Of a stretch of DNA of 64,000 nucleotides, positions 45,375 through 57,475 are shown in pieces. Position 1 is the first letter of the stretch. Each line of letters begins with the position of its first letter. This stretch comes from Fasciola hepatica (Eukaryota > Platyhelminthes > Trematoda > Plagiorchiida > Fasciolidae), in the NCBI GenBank assembly GCA_948099385.1, contig CANUEZ040000151.1, positions 4,968,001 through 5,032,000 of the forward strand, read 5' to 3'. The notes under the pieces were generated by a model, which was not told where the DNA came from, made no database searches, and saw nothing but the letters and a program-made list of their open reading frames with translations. Both the position numbers and the translations under genes were made by a program.

Positions 45375-48300
45375 AATGTCATTATTGTAGGTTTATTCCG
45401 GAAAAGCCGGAAACGCCAGACACATGACCAAATTGTTATGGGCGATAAAATGTATGGATAAAATTCGTGAAATTTAGATATAGGCTTGACAAACCTAGGG
45501 TAGATGGACTTAAATGGGAGATGAGGAGGAGATACTTGTACGAGAAAGAAGCAAATGTAGGCTCACAAAAGCCTTACGAGAAATTTCAGTGAGCCCAAGG
45601 ATGGATTCAAATATGCTTCCGGCTGATTTGAAATTCAAGGTCAAAAGGAAGACCTAGCTGAGACTAGAGAGGTGAATGGAGACTGAGGATTTTACATGAG
45701 GTAGACTGAAAATCGGCCTGAAATACTGCGGTGAGGGGAGGCGATGAAGAAAAAGAGGAAAATTGGGTTGCATGGCGCGGGCTCTGGAAGTAAGCTACGT
45801 TGCAATAAACGGATAACGCCCCAGTTTGCAAACACGGGGCAAGCACTGCAAGATGCGATGAGTTTGTCGGGTGGCAACAATTTTGTCGAGGGATCAAATT
45901 TCGGTCGAAGTAAAACACTGATATAGACAAAAGGACACATCAGAAGGGACAGCTTGATGACGGCAAGAGAACTATCCGGCTAAGGACTGCGGGAAGCAGG
46001 GGGAATACACGAATATATATGAATCTACATGCATATACGTAGGAGGAGCAATGAATCGATAGAAAGCGGAAGTACCAGGGTTTGGGTGAAACAGAAAGGG
46101 TTAGACCAAATGTTACAGAACCACCTTGGGTGGATCATGATGAAGCTGTTAATGTCAGATGAACGTGGGGGGTCACCAGGTAGAGAAACAACTTCCAGAG
46201 CACAGACGGGAAGACTGCTAGTAGAAGTTGATAAACGAGGGAGTGTGGAGAAAATGATCGAAGAAGACGAGTAAGAGTGTACCGAACAATCTGATTGGAG
46301 CAAGTGGGACATGTGTTGACGGTCGAAAAGGAAAAAAGCCTCAATGAATGGAAGCAAACCAAGCAGCAAGAAGTGGTGACTGTGAAAGTGGATGGACAGC
46401 GCAGAGCGAATGGAAGTGCAGAACAGTCGTGGTAGCTTAGAATATCAGTAAAGAAAGGCACCTTGTAGGTGAGACGAACTGTGGTGTAACTATGCTGCGG
46501 TTGTAGCAGCGAAAAACGTAGCAGAGAAACAAGTAAATAGAGAACCAGAAAGATCGGGTAATGTCCGATCATATGGTTTGAGGCTGTACGTGAAAATAAT
46601 GACGTAGTGATAACCTTACCTCAGGTGTAACTTGAAAAATCTGAGGGTGCCTGTGGTGGACAGTATACGAAACAGATGGAAGTACCGACCGAAGAGAAGC
46701 AGGCAAGAGGTGACCGATCATGTCGTTTTACTTCAGATGAATCAGAATGAAAACTTAGAAAAAAAATATCCAGACAGGCAAACTGGTGACGGAACTAAGG
46801 CCACGAGTTAAATATGCCTCTCGGAGTTGGGAGAATGGAGCTGGAGAGCTACTTGTCTTCAGGCGATTGCAAGAGCGGATTGGGTCGGAAAATACGAGAT
46901 GAGGCGCTGCCTAATGCGAAGATCCACAGAAATATTTCTGGGCCAGGCAATGAAGGGATGGCGATGGTGGAGAGATAATAAATATGACGGTGAAATATGC
47001 AAAGGTTGAAATGTCGAGTTCTTACATGGGGATTGGGCATTGACAGGGGTGAGCCTATTGCTAAACGGGAGCAGGCGTAGGATAGGAAGATAAAAAGGGA
47101 TACTACGAAATGATAGCTTTAGGGGTATAAAAATCCGACCGATAGGTTTTTTAGGCACAAGACTGGGAGCCGGTAAGGGTGACATAGGTAAAAGGGAATG
47201 TCGGCTGGCATAGGCACAAGGGAATGGATAAGGCAATTGTGACATCATGCTTCAGGGGCCGTCATGGTGAGAGACGAACGGAACAAGGACGGAATGGTTA
47301 GGTGCGCTTACGGAGGCAGAACGACACGAAGGGGAAGCAATAAGGATGATGATATGAAAGGCAAACGAGCCAACAGCGGCGGAATGATGATGATAAAAGT
47401 CTGTCATCTGCAATCGATATGGATGGATGCGATAGGGCGGGGAGAACTGGATCGTGCGATCCGCAACCGGTGCTGGTGGGTGACGCTGACCGTGCGATAA
47501 ACCCCAAACCAGGTCAACACTCGGTGAAGTGGACGCACGAGATGGGGCTCACCAACATAGACTGCTCAAAAGCCTGGTATGCTCCTGCGATGGCCAGTGA
47601 CCTGACTGCGCCCGGCACCGTCGGCATTGGCGTGAGCGATCATTGATGATTGTACAGAGGGCTGAGCAACCACTATAAGGGCATATGCTCCAGGGTCGAC
47701 TAGTCAGGTTGTGAGAACTTGAACAACAAAGCCAACGGGAGCAGCGAGCGGCAAACGGCCAAACCGCATTACTGTCCAGGTGCCCCATCCAGGGAGATAG
47801 TCATCACAGGGCGCGAGGTGGTTTACTGTCATTGGGGATTGCTGTGAAGGGGGAAGAGATAGAGAAACGCACTCTGGTTATGCCCTAGCTCACGATCAAC
47901 GGTTGAAGAAAAGAAGTACAAAAATGAAACATGGACTCACAGATGCAGTGGGCCCCTAAGAAAAAATGAAGCCATGGAAGGTAAGACGAAAAGAGGGAAA
48001 AGATGAGTAATAGCTAAAAAACTCAGTAACGAGGTTTGAATTTGTCCTAGAGCAATCATTCAGTAGAAGATGAGAAATTTCGCATGAAGTTCTAGAAAGA
48101 AGTAAGCTGGGGGACGGGGTGGAGGCAGAAATAAGGGCATCATAATTAGATGCTGAGTTCAGTTATTGAGTCACGTCAGGTGAGGAAACGGGCCTGAATT
48201 TTTGACTCCCAAATTGTCAAGAAAGTGATGGAAGCCTATGTGATGGGATCTGATGTAGGAAAACGTTAAGGTAAGCAGAAGGATATCGAAAGGTCTTGGG

Positions 48301-49200
48301 TTTTTTATGATGCTTTTTCTGATAGACAAGGGACACTGTTTTATGTATACGAAGATTAGACATATTTGTTCTACCAAATTTTAGTTACAGATGCCGTTCC
48401 TATAGCTTCTTTGAGGATGGTTCCGTGGCCGCCAAAATGATGTAATTATTAGCGGTAATAAAGTGTTGAACAAATGAGGCTCTTTGCCCGTGCAAGAAGT
48501 ATTGCAGTGGCCTTCCTGAAAATGTGATCGCATCTGGAAGGACTTATTTCGAAGTGAGACTGGCAGGATTTGGCAAGTCGGTAGGGAGAAATAAATGGCG
48601 AGCGCGGTCACGTTTTAAACTGTTATAGAAGAATTCTAAAGAAGAATGGTCAAACAGGATACTCATAGTTCTGAAGTGATCAGCAGTGAGAAGGAAAGAA
48701 AGCAAATGGTTTGCCAGTCGCGGTGGTTCGGAAAAATCAGCATGTTAGCTTAAAGGTCGAGACCACTTTCGTAGACTCGACTTTCGGTTATTTGAGCGTT
48801 GAATAAGCGCAAAATCGTTGGAATCGGAAGAAATTTATCTATAGCGTGCATGAATGCAAACTTTGACTGATTAGATTTAGTGTGCAAAGGAGGCTTATTC
48901 CAGATTTTGAAGTTCGTGATGTGGAAGAATTTTGAGCTTAAAACAGTCTTCGCTTGGGATGTAGTAGTATTATACCGTCAGTGATCCAGGAAGAAGCATA
49001 GCTAGTAGGAGGAATAGGACTGCTTTCTTATTCATCTTTACAAAAATATCAGGTTGAGTTTGGTGCTACGAGGCCATGATGGTTCGATTTTGAAATGTGA
49101 ACATCGTTCTCCATAGATTACTTTTGACGACCAACCAATAACAAATTCAGTGATAATCCTGTCGGATTTTTGCACACCGAAGAAGATCCAATATCGATAT
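45375..49200 (-). mobile_element. LINE-U, minus-strand copy (RT C-terminus and 3' region)
   Basis: On the minus strand a FFHITNFKIWNKPPL remnant (about 48950-48890) corresponds to the RT C-terminus. The conserved block lies at 47660-47450. The pyrimidine-rich 3' UTR (47250-45970) resembles 21390-21700 (CCAATC...ATTAGAACT region). The end reads TTCCGGAATAAACC plus ATAATG repeats, reverse-complemented, at about 45415-45372. It appears inserted in, or abutting, the 5' side of minus-strand LINE-P. The open frames in this stretch are not recognised as proteins. Confidence 0.65.
47450..47850 (-). repeat. Conserved LINE 3' block, LINE-U copy
   Basis: Contains GATCCGCAACCGGTGCTGGTGG and a counterpart of the GCGCGGTCAGATCCACC segment (here GCGCAGTCAGGTCACTGG on the minus strand). 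The flank toward 47850 also resembles 28860-29060 (CTCCCTGGATGGGGCACCTG against CTCCCGGGCAGGTGCC). Confidence 0.7.
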
Positions 49201-50083
49201 TGCCCAAGGGACCTGGCTTCAACTTGCGGGAGGCTATTTGTGGCTTATTTATCCGCCACCTTGTCGCTCGTAAATCCGCTACTTTAAGCACTGGCCTGGA
49301 AACTTGACAGGCATTTACACACCGAGTGCCAGAGTTACTTTGGACGAACATGGACCTTGAGTCAGCAAATAATCCAACATCATTCCTTCTTTAGAGGAAC
49401 CGTCTTTTGGTCTTCATGCTTAAATTAGCCACTTCCCACAACAGTGGTTTCTTTGTGTGCGCCTTCAGCCCCCCTGGTTTATCATCTGATATAACCAAGC
49501 CTCTCACTAATGTTTTCTTCAAGTCCATAGGCCTTCTTGTAGTCGATGAGCTGTTTCCAGATTTTTTTTTCAGCAGTGTTTTTCGACTTTCTTCTGGTAT
49601 TTCTCAGTTCCTGGCTTCATTGCCTAACAGTATGGTACATTTGAATTTTAGTTTAACTCCTGTTAGCTTTAGTGGACTTAGCTGTTCTTTTTGCTTGCAA
49701 AATCACTGGTAATTTCGTCAGCGTATAGTTAAGTTCCCTTCCATTGTAAGGCCCGCCATGTAAAAGCTCCAGGTGTGCCATCACCATCAGAAGTGATCGA
49801 GACGTTTGCTTCGATCATCTGACCCAATAGGTATTCTCACACGTACTGAACAATCCTCGTAGGGTATTTTCATTTTCCGAGTCTAGTAAAACATCTCACG
49901 CGTTTCGGCGAAGCCTGAGAAATGTGCCATTATTTTTGATCATGTCTACTGAGAAATTATTTAAAACACGTTTTTCCCCACTCTCTTTACAGTAACTAAG
50001 CAGGGACCTCGAGCTACCTTCCGACTCTCAAGCCAGCCGCTTAAGGAGGGCAAAGTTTCAAAGTTTAAGCTGATAAAAATCCA
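49201..50083. other. Unassigned
   Basis: Short frames only (for example 49407-49712 on the plus strand, Phe/Leu-rich, no motif). Possibly upstream decayed LINE-U. Confidence 0.35.
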
Positions 50084-50329
50084 TTAACCGGCTTCGTGGT
50101 CCTCATCGACCACCTTCAGTGCCACAGGAGGCGAAATACTGAGAGTTCTGGACGTATTCATCGCCACACAGCATTGAGGTTCTTCTATTCCTTCTTCCAC
50201 CATGCCTAACTCTTTCGTAACATCTCTCGTGTGGAGACTATTCTGCATCTGAATTGTTTTGTTCATTTTCCGCACACGCAGGCAATCTTCACAGAATAGA
50301 AGATGACCGCACTCATAACCATGGTGCAT
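50084..50329 (-). other. Unassigned 81-codon ORF with a CGHxxxCxxC signature
   Basis: Minus-strand frame beginning MHHGYECGHLLFCEDCLRVR. The C-x-H-x3-C-x2-C spacing resembles the second half of a RING finger, but the first half is not visible upstream, where an in-frame TGA lies. It could be a lost exon, a retroelement zinc segment or chance. The neighbouring frame 50658-50476 is also unrecognised. Confidence 0.3.
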
Positions 50330-52249
50330 TACTCACCGGTTCAGGGCATTTATTATGGACCAGGCAGTCTGACTGACTGTCTTGGTTATGTTCCCGGCTG
50401 ATTAGCCTCTTGGCAGTTCGGTAAATAACTCTGTTGCTGACTTATTGGTTCGGTTACTTTCAGTTTGAATAATTCTTAGTTGATGTCTTGATAATTCAGA
50501 TCCGTCCGGTGACAGAAACGGTTAGTGGCCGACTGGAAAGTTTCTTCCCCTTTTTGGGCTTCCTTAATAGGCCATACGGCTGGGGCAGAATAAAAATTGC
50601 TGTCTGGTGACCGAATAAGACTGTCTACTATTGCCTTAGTCAGTAGAACCATACACAATTATTTCGATTACATGGACCGCCCCAGCGGCAGTTCTGTTCA
50701 GTAATTTTGCTCTGGTGATTCCTCTCAACTTTTGGCACAAAATGAACACTCAGGGCTAGCGCAGGCGTCAGTATCTTGGGGTGGACCCTATTTCGGCTCT
50801 ATTTGACAGTGTTGTTATCTGTATTCTCTCTTTAGCTTGACCTTGTAGAGAAGTGCCGATGTAGCTCCTTTATGGGCCAGCCAGGAAGGAATTTTTACTG
50901 ATTACATCGATCAGTCTAGAACACAGATAAGGCCTTGGCACGAAAAGTGACGGGAATATCCTCAGTGCGTCTGAAACGATAAAAAATAGCATCACGTAAC
51001 ACTGAAAAGGAAGAACGTTGAGCAGATAAATGAATAAAAACGTCACTATCAATAATAATAGTAGTAGCACTAAAATGAATAATGGTATTTTTTGACGGAA
51101 CCCGAAGCAGGCTACATAGGAAATTAAATGACAAAAATGATAGCATGATCCGACACTTAGTAGTAATGTAACCAAAAGTTTGTCGAGCTTGAAATACATG
51201 TTTGATAAATGCACGATGAGCACCGGAAAAAGTATTAAAAACGTATGAAAAACGTATGCACAACGACGATAAATGAGGAAGCTTAAATGGAAACAATACT
51301 GGGTTCAGAAATGACACCCGGCAAGATTACAGTTCAAGGCCGGGTAGTAAAATCTGGAGGGCGAGGTTGTTACAGTTAAAAACTGGAATTATACATGGGA
51401 GATACTAAAAGCACGTTGAAATAACTGCAGCACGAATATAGGGTTGTGAATAAGTTGTTTCGCTCAGAAAAGGAGTAGGTACCAATCGGAATGATATGAG
51501 CCGGTGGTACACCGCGGCGGATGATTGGAATGGTGTGTAAAACATGATGTGGAGCAGGAAGGGAACAAGACAGATGAAGGAAAATAAAACCAGAAAGCTA
51601 AAAATCTTAACATTTTGAAAATAGACTCATGTCAGGGGACGGAAAGCAGGTCAGTGGCGAAAAAAGCGCCGTCGAAATGCTGGTGAATGCAGGGCATTTA
51701 TGGAACCATTATTTCTTGTAGAACGCAAATCGTCAGCACAGAAAACGCGCTGGATTGTAGGAACAATGGGCGCTGAATAGATTAGTTGCGATAGCAGTTA
51801 TTGTAGAAAAGAAAAGAAAATATCAGTGATCGGAGAAGTCGGGTAAAATTGGATTGGGTGATTTAAAATGTCATAAGAAGATAATGATATATCTTTTTCT
51901 TTATGACGATAGCGCGCAGCGAATCCGTCAAAGGAGCAGGGAAGAAACAACCTTGGAAGCACGGAAACAATAACGGCTGTGGAAAGCAGTATAAGAGGGA
52001 GGGAGGATAGAGGGTGTGTTTGGAGCAGAGGGATAAGTGTAGACCGACTGAATCACTTCGACGCGAGTGCATCATTTTGTGACGAATGAAAAAGAGAAGT
52101 CTCAGAAAATGGACGTTCATTGCGAGCGAGGCAGCAAGACTATGGGGAGAGAAAAAACGGATGATCCGCTTATAGAACATGATGTTGAGAAGATCACACT
52201 GGGGTTTGTGTTCCCATTTGGAGTAGCTTTGGTTACCTGGTGTGGTACT
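50330..52249. other. Unassigned, purine-rich on plus strand from about 50900
   Basis: No gene recognised. The A/G skew from 50900 to 52200 is like that of minus-strand LINE 3' UTRs elsewhere in the window. Frames such as 51317-50916 are Phe/Leu-rich by composition only. Confidence 0.35.
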
Positions 52250-53465
52250 CGATGGTGTTTACCTGGGCGACCTTCGTTATGACATCGAGCTCTTGTTCGG
52301 CAAGCTGCCGCCCGGTGAGAGTGGTTGAGACAGAGGGAGCAAGCCTCTACCTTCCTTGCTATTCGATAACCTTCATTTTCTGAGGCTTTGATAAAATCCA
52401 GACGGTCTGGTAACCCTTGACTGGTATCGCAGGCTGTGCAGATTTGGTGAGCTTTGGCCCTGCGCGAGATGGTGTGCCTATTTGTCCAGGGCTGTTATTT
52501 CGAACATTTCGGCACAGAATTTTGAGCTTGGCTCTGTTGCTATCGCGGATAGGCTGGACAAATCTGCTGTTGGCCATTTTTGCTTGTCTATCTAATGCAA
52601 GGCCAGGTCCTCGAAATCAGCCCTGCGGTCACTCCGGCATATGCGCTCCGCTTCTTCGGTCCAACTATCACATGGCTCGGACAAAAGGCAGCGAGCCATT
52701 CCTTCCAATATGTGCATTGCTTGGAAGTCAGCCCCAAACCAAGCATACTGATTTAATTCTGCACCTTTATGATGAGGTTGGCCTTTGCATATACGAAGCC
52801 CTTCGTTCGCTTGGCTTCTGATATCACTTGATCCATCAGATGACGAGTAATCTAGAACAACTGATCAAACAGGCCCTTCAAAGTCTTCCTCGCCCATGCG
52901 TAGCCTTAGCCCGAGTCGAGCATATCGCATCCATCAATGGCTTATCTGGTTCTTCCTGAACAATAGTGAGGCAGGTAGAGCAGACTTTGACGTGCATCGG
53001 TTACTTTAGCCTCGAAGAAAGTTTCAAATTGCTTGAAAAACTTGCACCACTGTTTGGGTTGTCCGTTGGGAATCGTCAGGTCCCTCCTCGGTAAATCAGT
53101 TGTTGGTTGCATCGGTGAACGATGCTCGACGGCCAGTGTAAGACCTGCCATTTCTATTCACTCTAGTCTGACGAAGGGATGGTTGACGCTAGTTCTATGC
53201 CAAAGCTCTCTCCGTCGACAATTTTCCTCTGCATCTCGGGCCCGTTGCCTAGCGGATAATAACTGCCGGCAGGGTTCTTAGTTCCTCAGCCTGGAAACAT
53301 CAACGCTCTTGCAGTAAACAACACCCTCAGTAGTACATGAACTGGGGCTTAGAGGGCCAGGTGAGCCAACGTTATCCATAGAATCAAACGTAACCCAACA
53401 TCTTCGGTGACTGGCCTAATTAGTTCCTGTCCGGGCTCCGACTCTTTTGTTCCACCTCTGGCCAT
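52250..53465 (-). pseudogene. gag: BEL/Pao Gag, minus-strand copy, broken
   Basis: The start is ATG at 53465-53463 (MARGGTKESEPGQELIR), matching the start of the BEL Gag at 62779. Further segments align in order: LPRRDLTIPNGQPKQWCKFF, FKQFETFFEAKVTDARQSLLYLPHYC (53050-52960), a YAWARKTLKGLFDQ counterpart, SEAKRTKGFVY, and the C-terminal zinc knuckle CSLCLNHSHRAAAC near 52330. Several stops and shifts separate them. The sequence ends near 52250 without protease or RT, so the copy is 3' truncated. Confidence 0.8.
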
Positions 53466-53538
53466 GCTGCGTCTTTTCTCGCTCCGAAGTGATTGGCTTG
53501 TTCGTTATAACACACATTGAGCAAAGCATAGACAAATT

Positions 53539-53839
53539 ACTACGAATTCCAAAACTAAAACAAGATCGATCCGTCACTCCTACGACACTGAGTTGCTGAA
53601 TGAACAACATCATAAAACATGCACAAACCTCAAATATGCGATCACACAAACTCAGAAGCGAGAAACTAGTTGACGGCGTGCGAGAGACAAGCACTTGCGT
53701 CAAGCAGGTCCAAGATTGTATATGACGAATTAGCGCGTTGAACGCGAGTGGGGAAAGCTTAGTTCGTGGGAACGTAAGTCGTACGAAGCACGCAAATAAT
53801 TTATGTCAGTGAGCAATTCCACGACCTCACGATGTTGTA
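53539..53839 (-). repeat. BEL/Pao 5' LTR of the minus-strand copy
   Basis: Diverged from the LTRs at 57097 and 62358 but recognisable (GGTCGTGGAA near the start; CGCACGCCGTCAAC...TTTCTCG...TGTGATCGCAT in the middle). The gag start lies about 75 bases downstream, as in the other copy. The ends are estimates. Confidence 0.65.
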
Positions 53840-56465
53840 GTGCCTTCAAAGGATTTTCAAACCTGTCTTTTAATCGCCCACCAAAATTCATTCAATCCTA
53901 GCAAGGTAAACGTTTCGGAATAAGGGCATCCATTCCCCCAGCTTACCTGGACCTTGCTGTCAGTGCGTGTAACTACCAGTGCCGACGCCCGGAATTCACC
54001 CACATATACACGGCCGCACGTGAGCGGGTGGCCGCGCCGATGAGATGTTCCTCTGCATCGCCCGCAAGAGCCGCTGCTCGACCACAAGCACGAAGAGGGG
54101 TGTTTGGAGACTCCGGGTATATATGCCGTCTTTGAGGAAGCAGTCGTGTAAATGTACGTGCGTGTGTGTTTATGTGTACGAAGAAACCACCATATTGACT
54201 GCATATAAGGTCGTTTTCAACGATGTCAATAACAAAACAAGACTTGACGCGAAATGGCGGTTTTCCGAGCTGAAGTTACACATTCTGCCACAATCCAGAT
54301 ACAGCACATTTGCCAGTCCATTAAAAATTGCCTGAAAAATCTGAGTACTTGTACAAAACAGCTTGGGGATTACATACAAGATGGTGGGTTTATTGAGCAA
54401 TGATTTGGAAAAAAGGTGAAAAAGTTTATATAAAAATTAGAAATTTACGTGTTAGGATTGACAATCCAAATCTCTGCAATCATTTTATTACGGGTATATC
54501 GTGTGGTGACGGCCAAAATAAAAGAGTGGAAGTATCGGGCTAAGTAAACCTGTGATGCACCAGAAAGCAGGAAAAATACACGCGTGACGGACTCGGGACG
54601 ATGTAGACGGAGAGATTCGTGCTTGCTGGTTATTGAACAGATTGAGCGAGCCGACAGACTCTGATCAAAACAATGCCTGATGGTGAGCCCCAGAAAGATT
54701 TGCTGAGCTGCGCAAGGAATGTATGATATGGATGGTGGTTGGTAAGCAGTTTGACTATGAAAGATTAGAATGTGTATGAGATGAGTCCTGACCAAGGGAT
54801 ATTATTCACATCCAAGTTAAGCGAACTCCGATAAAATTTGAGGGTGGGCCTTGGTACTTTCCATTGTCTTCTTGGGTTCCCTCCGGTTCGGGCCTGCGAA
54901 AAACCCATCAGCTAGTCCGTCAGAGAAGATACGTAATTTCCGGAAGTGGTTTACTACCAAGAGACAATTTACCTAACGGTTAGAGGGTGGAGGCTGCGAG
55001 TGGTCAAAATTATGGTAAATAGGACAGACCATGCACAAATTTCACGAATTTTCGTTCCACCATCACCAGTTTGTCCTAATCCTTAGTCACTCTGGTATGT
55101 TTTATCTTTCCATCGCATCCAAGGCTTAGGCAGGTAAAAGATAATTCAGGAAGTAGGTGAATTCTTTCAGGTCCCGCAGAGGTTTCCTTTAGTGATGGCC
55201 AACTCCTCAAAGGTGGTTTTACTGGATTTCTTCTGGGGAGAGGGGAGAGATCTCTACAAAACCAGAGCAACTGGGATGTAGCACTAACGTGCTTTTTGAA
55301 TTCGCTTAGGAGCTTCTACCAAATCATGAGTGAAGAAGGAAAGAGATAGTTTCCCGCTGGTCCTTGCTGGTTGAGAAAATCTGAATTTGGCCTGGCTCGT
55401 ATACAGTCTCAGCCCAGTTTCCGTGAATAAACTCATCGTCTTCTGTAATCACTCAGTTACCATATCTCCAAACGTTTGAATATTACCAGAAATACCTGGA
55501 GGACCAGCGCTGACTATCTCGATTAAAAACCCGTTGAACCTAAGTTTGCATGGGTATTTTCACTGCAGCTGCAGGTTTCCTTGCCATTAGAGTTCCCCCG
55601 TAGTTTATTATCTACATGAGGCATTGGCAACTCTGCAACTGCCTCATAAGTGAACATCTCTGAGGACTTTCACTGCGTGCCTTCTGACCACCCGACATCC
55701 AAAATATAGTCCTTCGGTCAAACGGAGCCTCCCCCATCCAGGCGACCCTCAGGATTTTTCTCATATTGCAAATTTATGTTGATTGGTGGCCATTTCCGCA
55801 AAACCCGTAACCAGTGGTGCCCTTTGGGGTAGAGTGTCAGACCTGCTTTCATTTGTCATGCATACGAACAACAATTTCCGCTGTTCCCCAAGAAATTTTA
55901 TTCTTCGTTGCTGATGGCTTTGAAAAGGTGTATAATTTTCTCTTAGCTACCTGCGCTTCGCCCTGAAGGAAGGAGACAAATAATTTTTCTCTCAGAAGTT
56001 GGCGCATTACGCTTCATAAAACGTTTTGTTAAAACAAGGTTCCTGCTGCATTATGAATATTTCATCCCCCCCCCCAGATAATCAAGCCGTTGACGGACAT
56101 CGCGTTTTCACCAACCGCGTCATAGAAGACCTCGAGTTGAAACAATACTGTCCTTTTGCTTTCCCGGAACATGAATCATTACGAATCCCCAAAAGCAGGC
56201 ACACCCTAGGCCCTATCATCTGAAGCTCGATATCACCCGATATTCGTCCTCCGTGTATCTATGTCGTGTTGGTCCCCCTCAAGAGTGCTACCTGCCAAGT
56301 CCCATCCATAGATCGCGCTCCCCAGCTACAGCTCTTTATGACGCCTAGGGTAACCTGACGAAAGGTTTTCTGGACATATCCACACTTGAACTTACCGTCA
56401 TCATTGTGAACGTCTAAATATGGAGCCTTTTCGAAGTTGATCATGCGTAAGGCGTGCCTTGAGCG
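53840..56465. other. Unassigned 2.6-kb stretch
   Basis: Short unrelated frames. There is a GT-rich run near 54150-54175 and a C-run near 56066. A gene could not be supported. From about 55000 the plus strand is pyrimidine-leaning and leads into a LINE-like 3' end at 56466, so part may be decayed plus-strand LINE. Confidence 0.35.
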
Positions 56466-56508
56466 TCTCCGAAATAAACTACCATTATGATGATTATTAT
56501 TATCAAGA
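56466..56508 (+). repeat. LINE 3' terminus of P type
   Basis: GTCTCCGAAATAAACTACCA followed by TTATGATGATTATTATTATC. It matches the terminus at 10768-10796 in motif, order and tail type. Confidence 0.6.
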
Positions 56509-57096
56509 AGTTCACACTTCCAACGGCATTACATATAACAAATTCCGCCTCGGCCTTCTGAGACACCAAACCGTTTACTCACCGGTCCCACTATCTTATC
56601 TGGTTTCGTGGTCCCTACTCTCCCAGTCCTTTTGTAGCTGGATCTGCAACACTCACCTAATTAGTGTTCGCGGCATCTCCACGTTTATTAGTTTTGAGCG
56701 TGCATTTCTCAATAACCCAACTATTCCCAAGGCTGTATTACTAACCAGTGGAAGCTCAACCATTTATCTAGTCCTGATCTTTTAAACCTTCTGCCATCCA
56801 TGGCCTTTGATATCCTATATCTCTTCTTGCTCCCCAAAAATCAAGCCCCCATATTAAACCCTAATATGATCCCCCGTTTCCCTCTTCTCCTCTCAACCAG
56901 TCTCCACAAAATTTTGAACTGCCCCTCGCAGATACTAACAGCAGTTCCGGGATCAGACCAGAACTGCGCTTCCACTTACTTTCCAGTTACCGCCCCCTAA
57001 ATCCCTCGAGAACCTCCAGCTTTATCTGAATCCGGCCATTACCTTCCCACCCCATCCCACACCTTCCCCTATTACCTGGCCTGCTTCCGTTCACCC
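56509..57096. other. Unassigned, pyrimidine-rich
   Basis: No motif recognised; the frames at 56459-56785 and 56800-57000 are compositionally driven. Confidence 0.35.
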
Positions 57097-57475
57097 CGTA
57101 TCGACCAGTCGTGGAAATTCCCCCCAAAACCACTGCAGCCTCCATGTTTTTTTAGCACCAATCAATTGCCTACACAGTTGACCTGTTTTATGCACTGTTT
57201 CCTTTTACGGATCAAAGCTTGTTCGTTCGCACCCAGCTCGCTGCTCTGTCAAACCCTTGTTCTGGGCCTGCGTGGCGCACGTGCTCCTTTCTCGCACGCC
57301 GCAATTCAGTTCTCGTTTGTTGAGTCCTTGTGATTGCGAAATCATTGTTTGTATCTGTTTCGTGTCATTGTTCGCCTGATAATCTGATATCGCAGAATGT
57401 CATGGAAAATCGTCTTTTGATTTCGGGTTCCGTTGCAAATTTGGCTACACATTGCTCAAACGTGTCTTTCACACC
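57097..57475 (+). repeat. BEL/Pao LTR (57097-57437) plus short internal remnant
   Basis: Aligns with 62358-62702 along its length, including GGTCGTGGAAA, CTGCGTGGCGCACGTGCT and the right end TTCGGGTTCCGTTGCA. The shared bases continue past the LTR (AATTTGGCTAC...CATTGCTCAAACG), so this is an element 5' end and not a solo LTR. It then loses similarity at about 57475; gag is absent. Confidence 0.75.

Noticed and set aside
51863..52180. Minus-strand 105-codon frame as a membrane protein
   Set aside because: Hydrophobic only because of T-rich composition; no conserved features.
56066..56075. C-run as a possible motif
   Set aside because: Isolated homopolymer with no associated structure.
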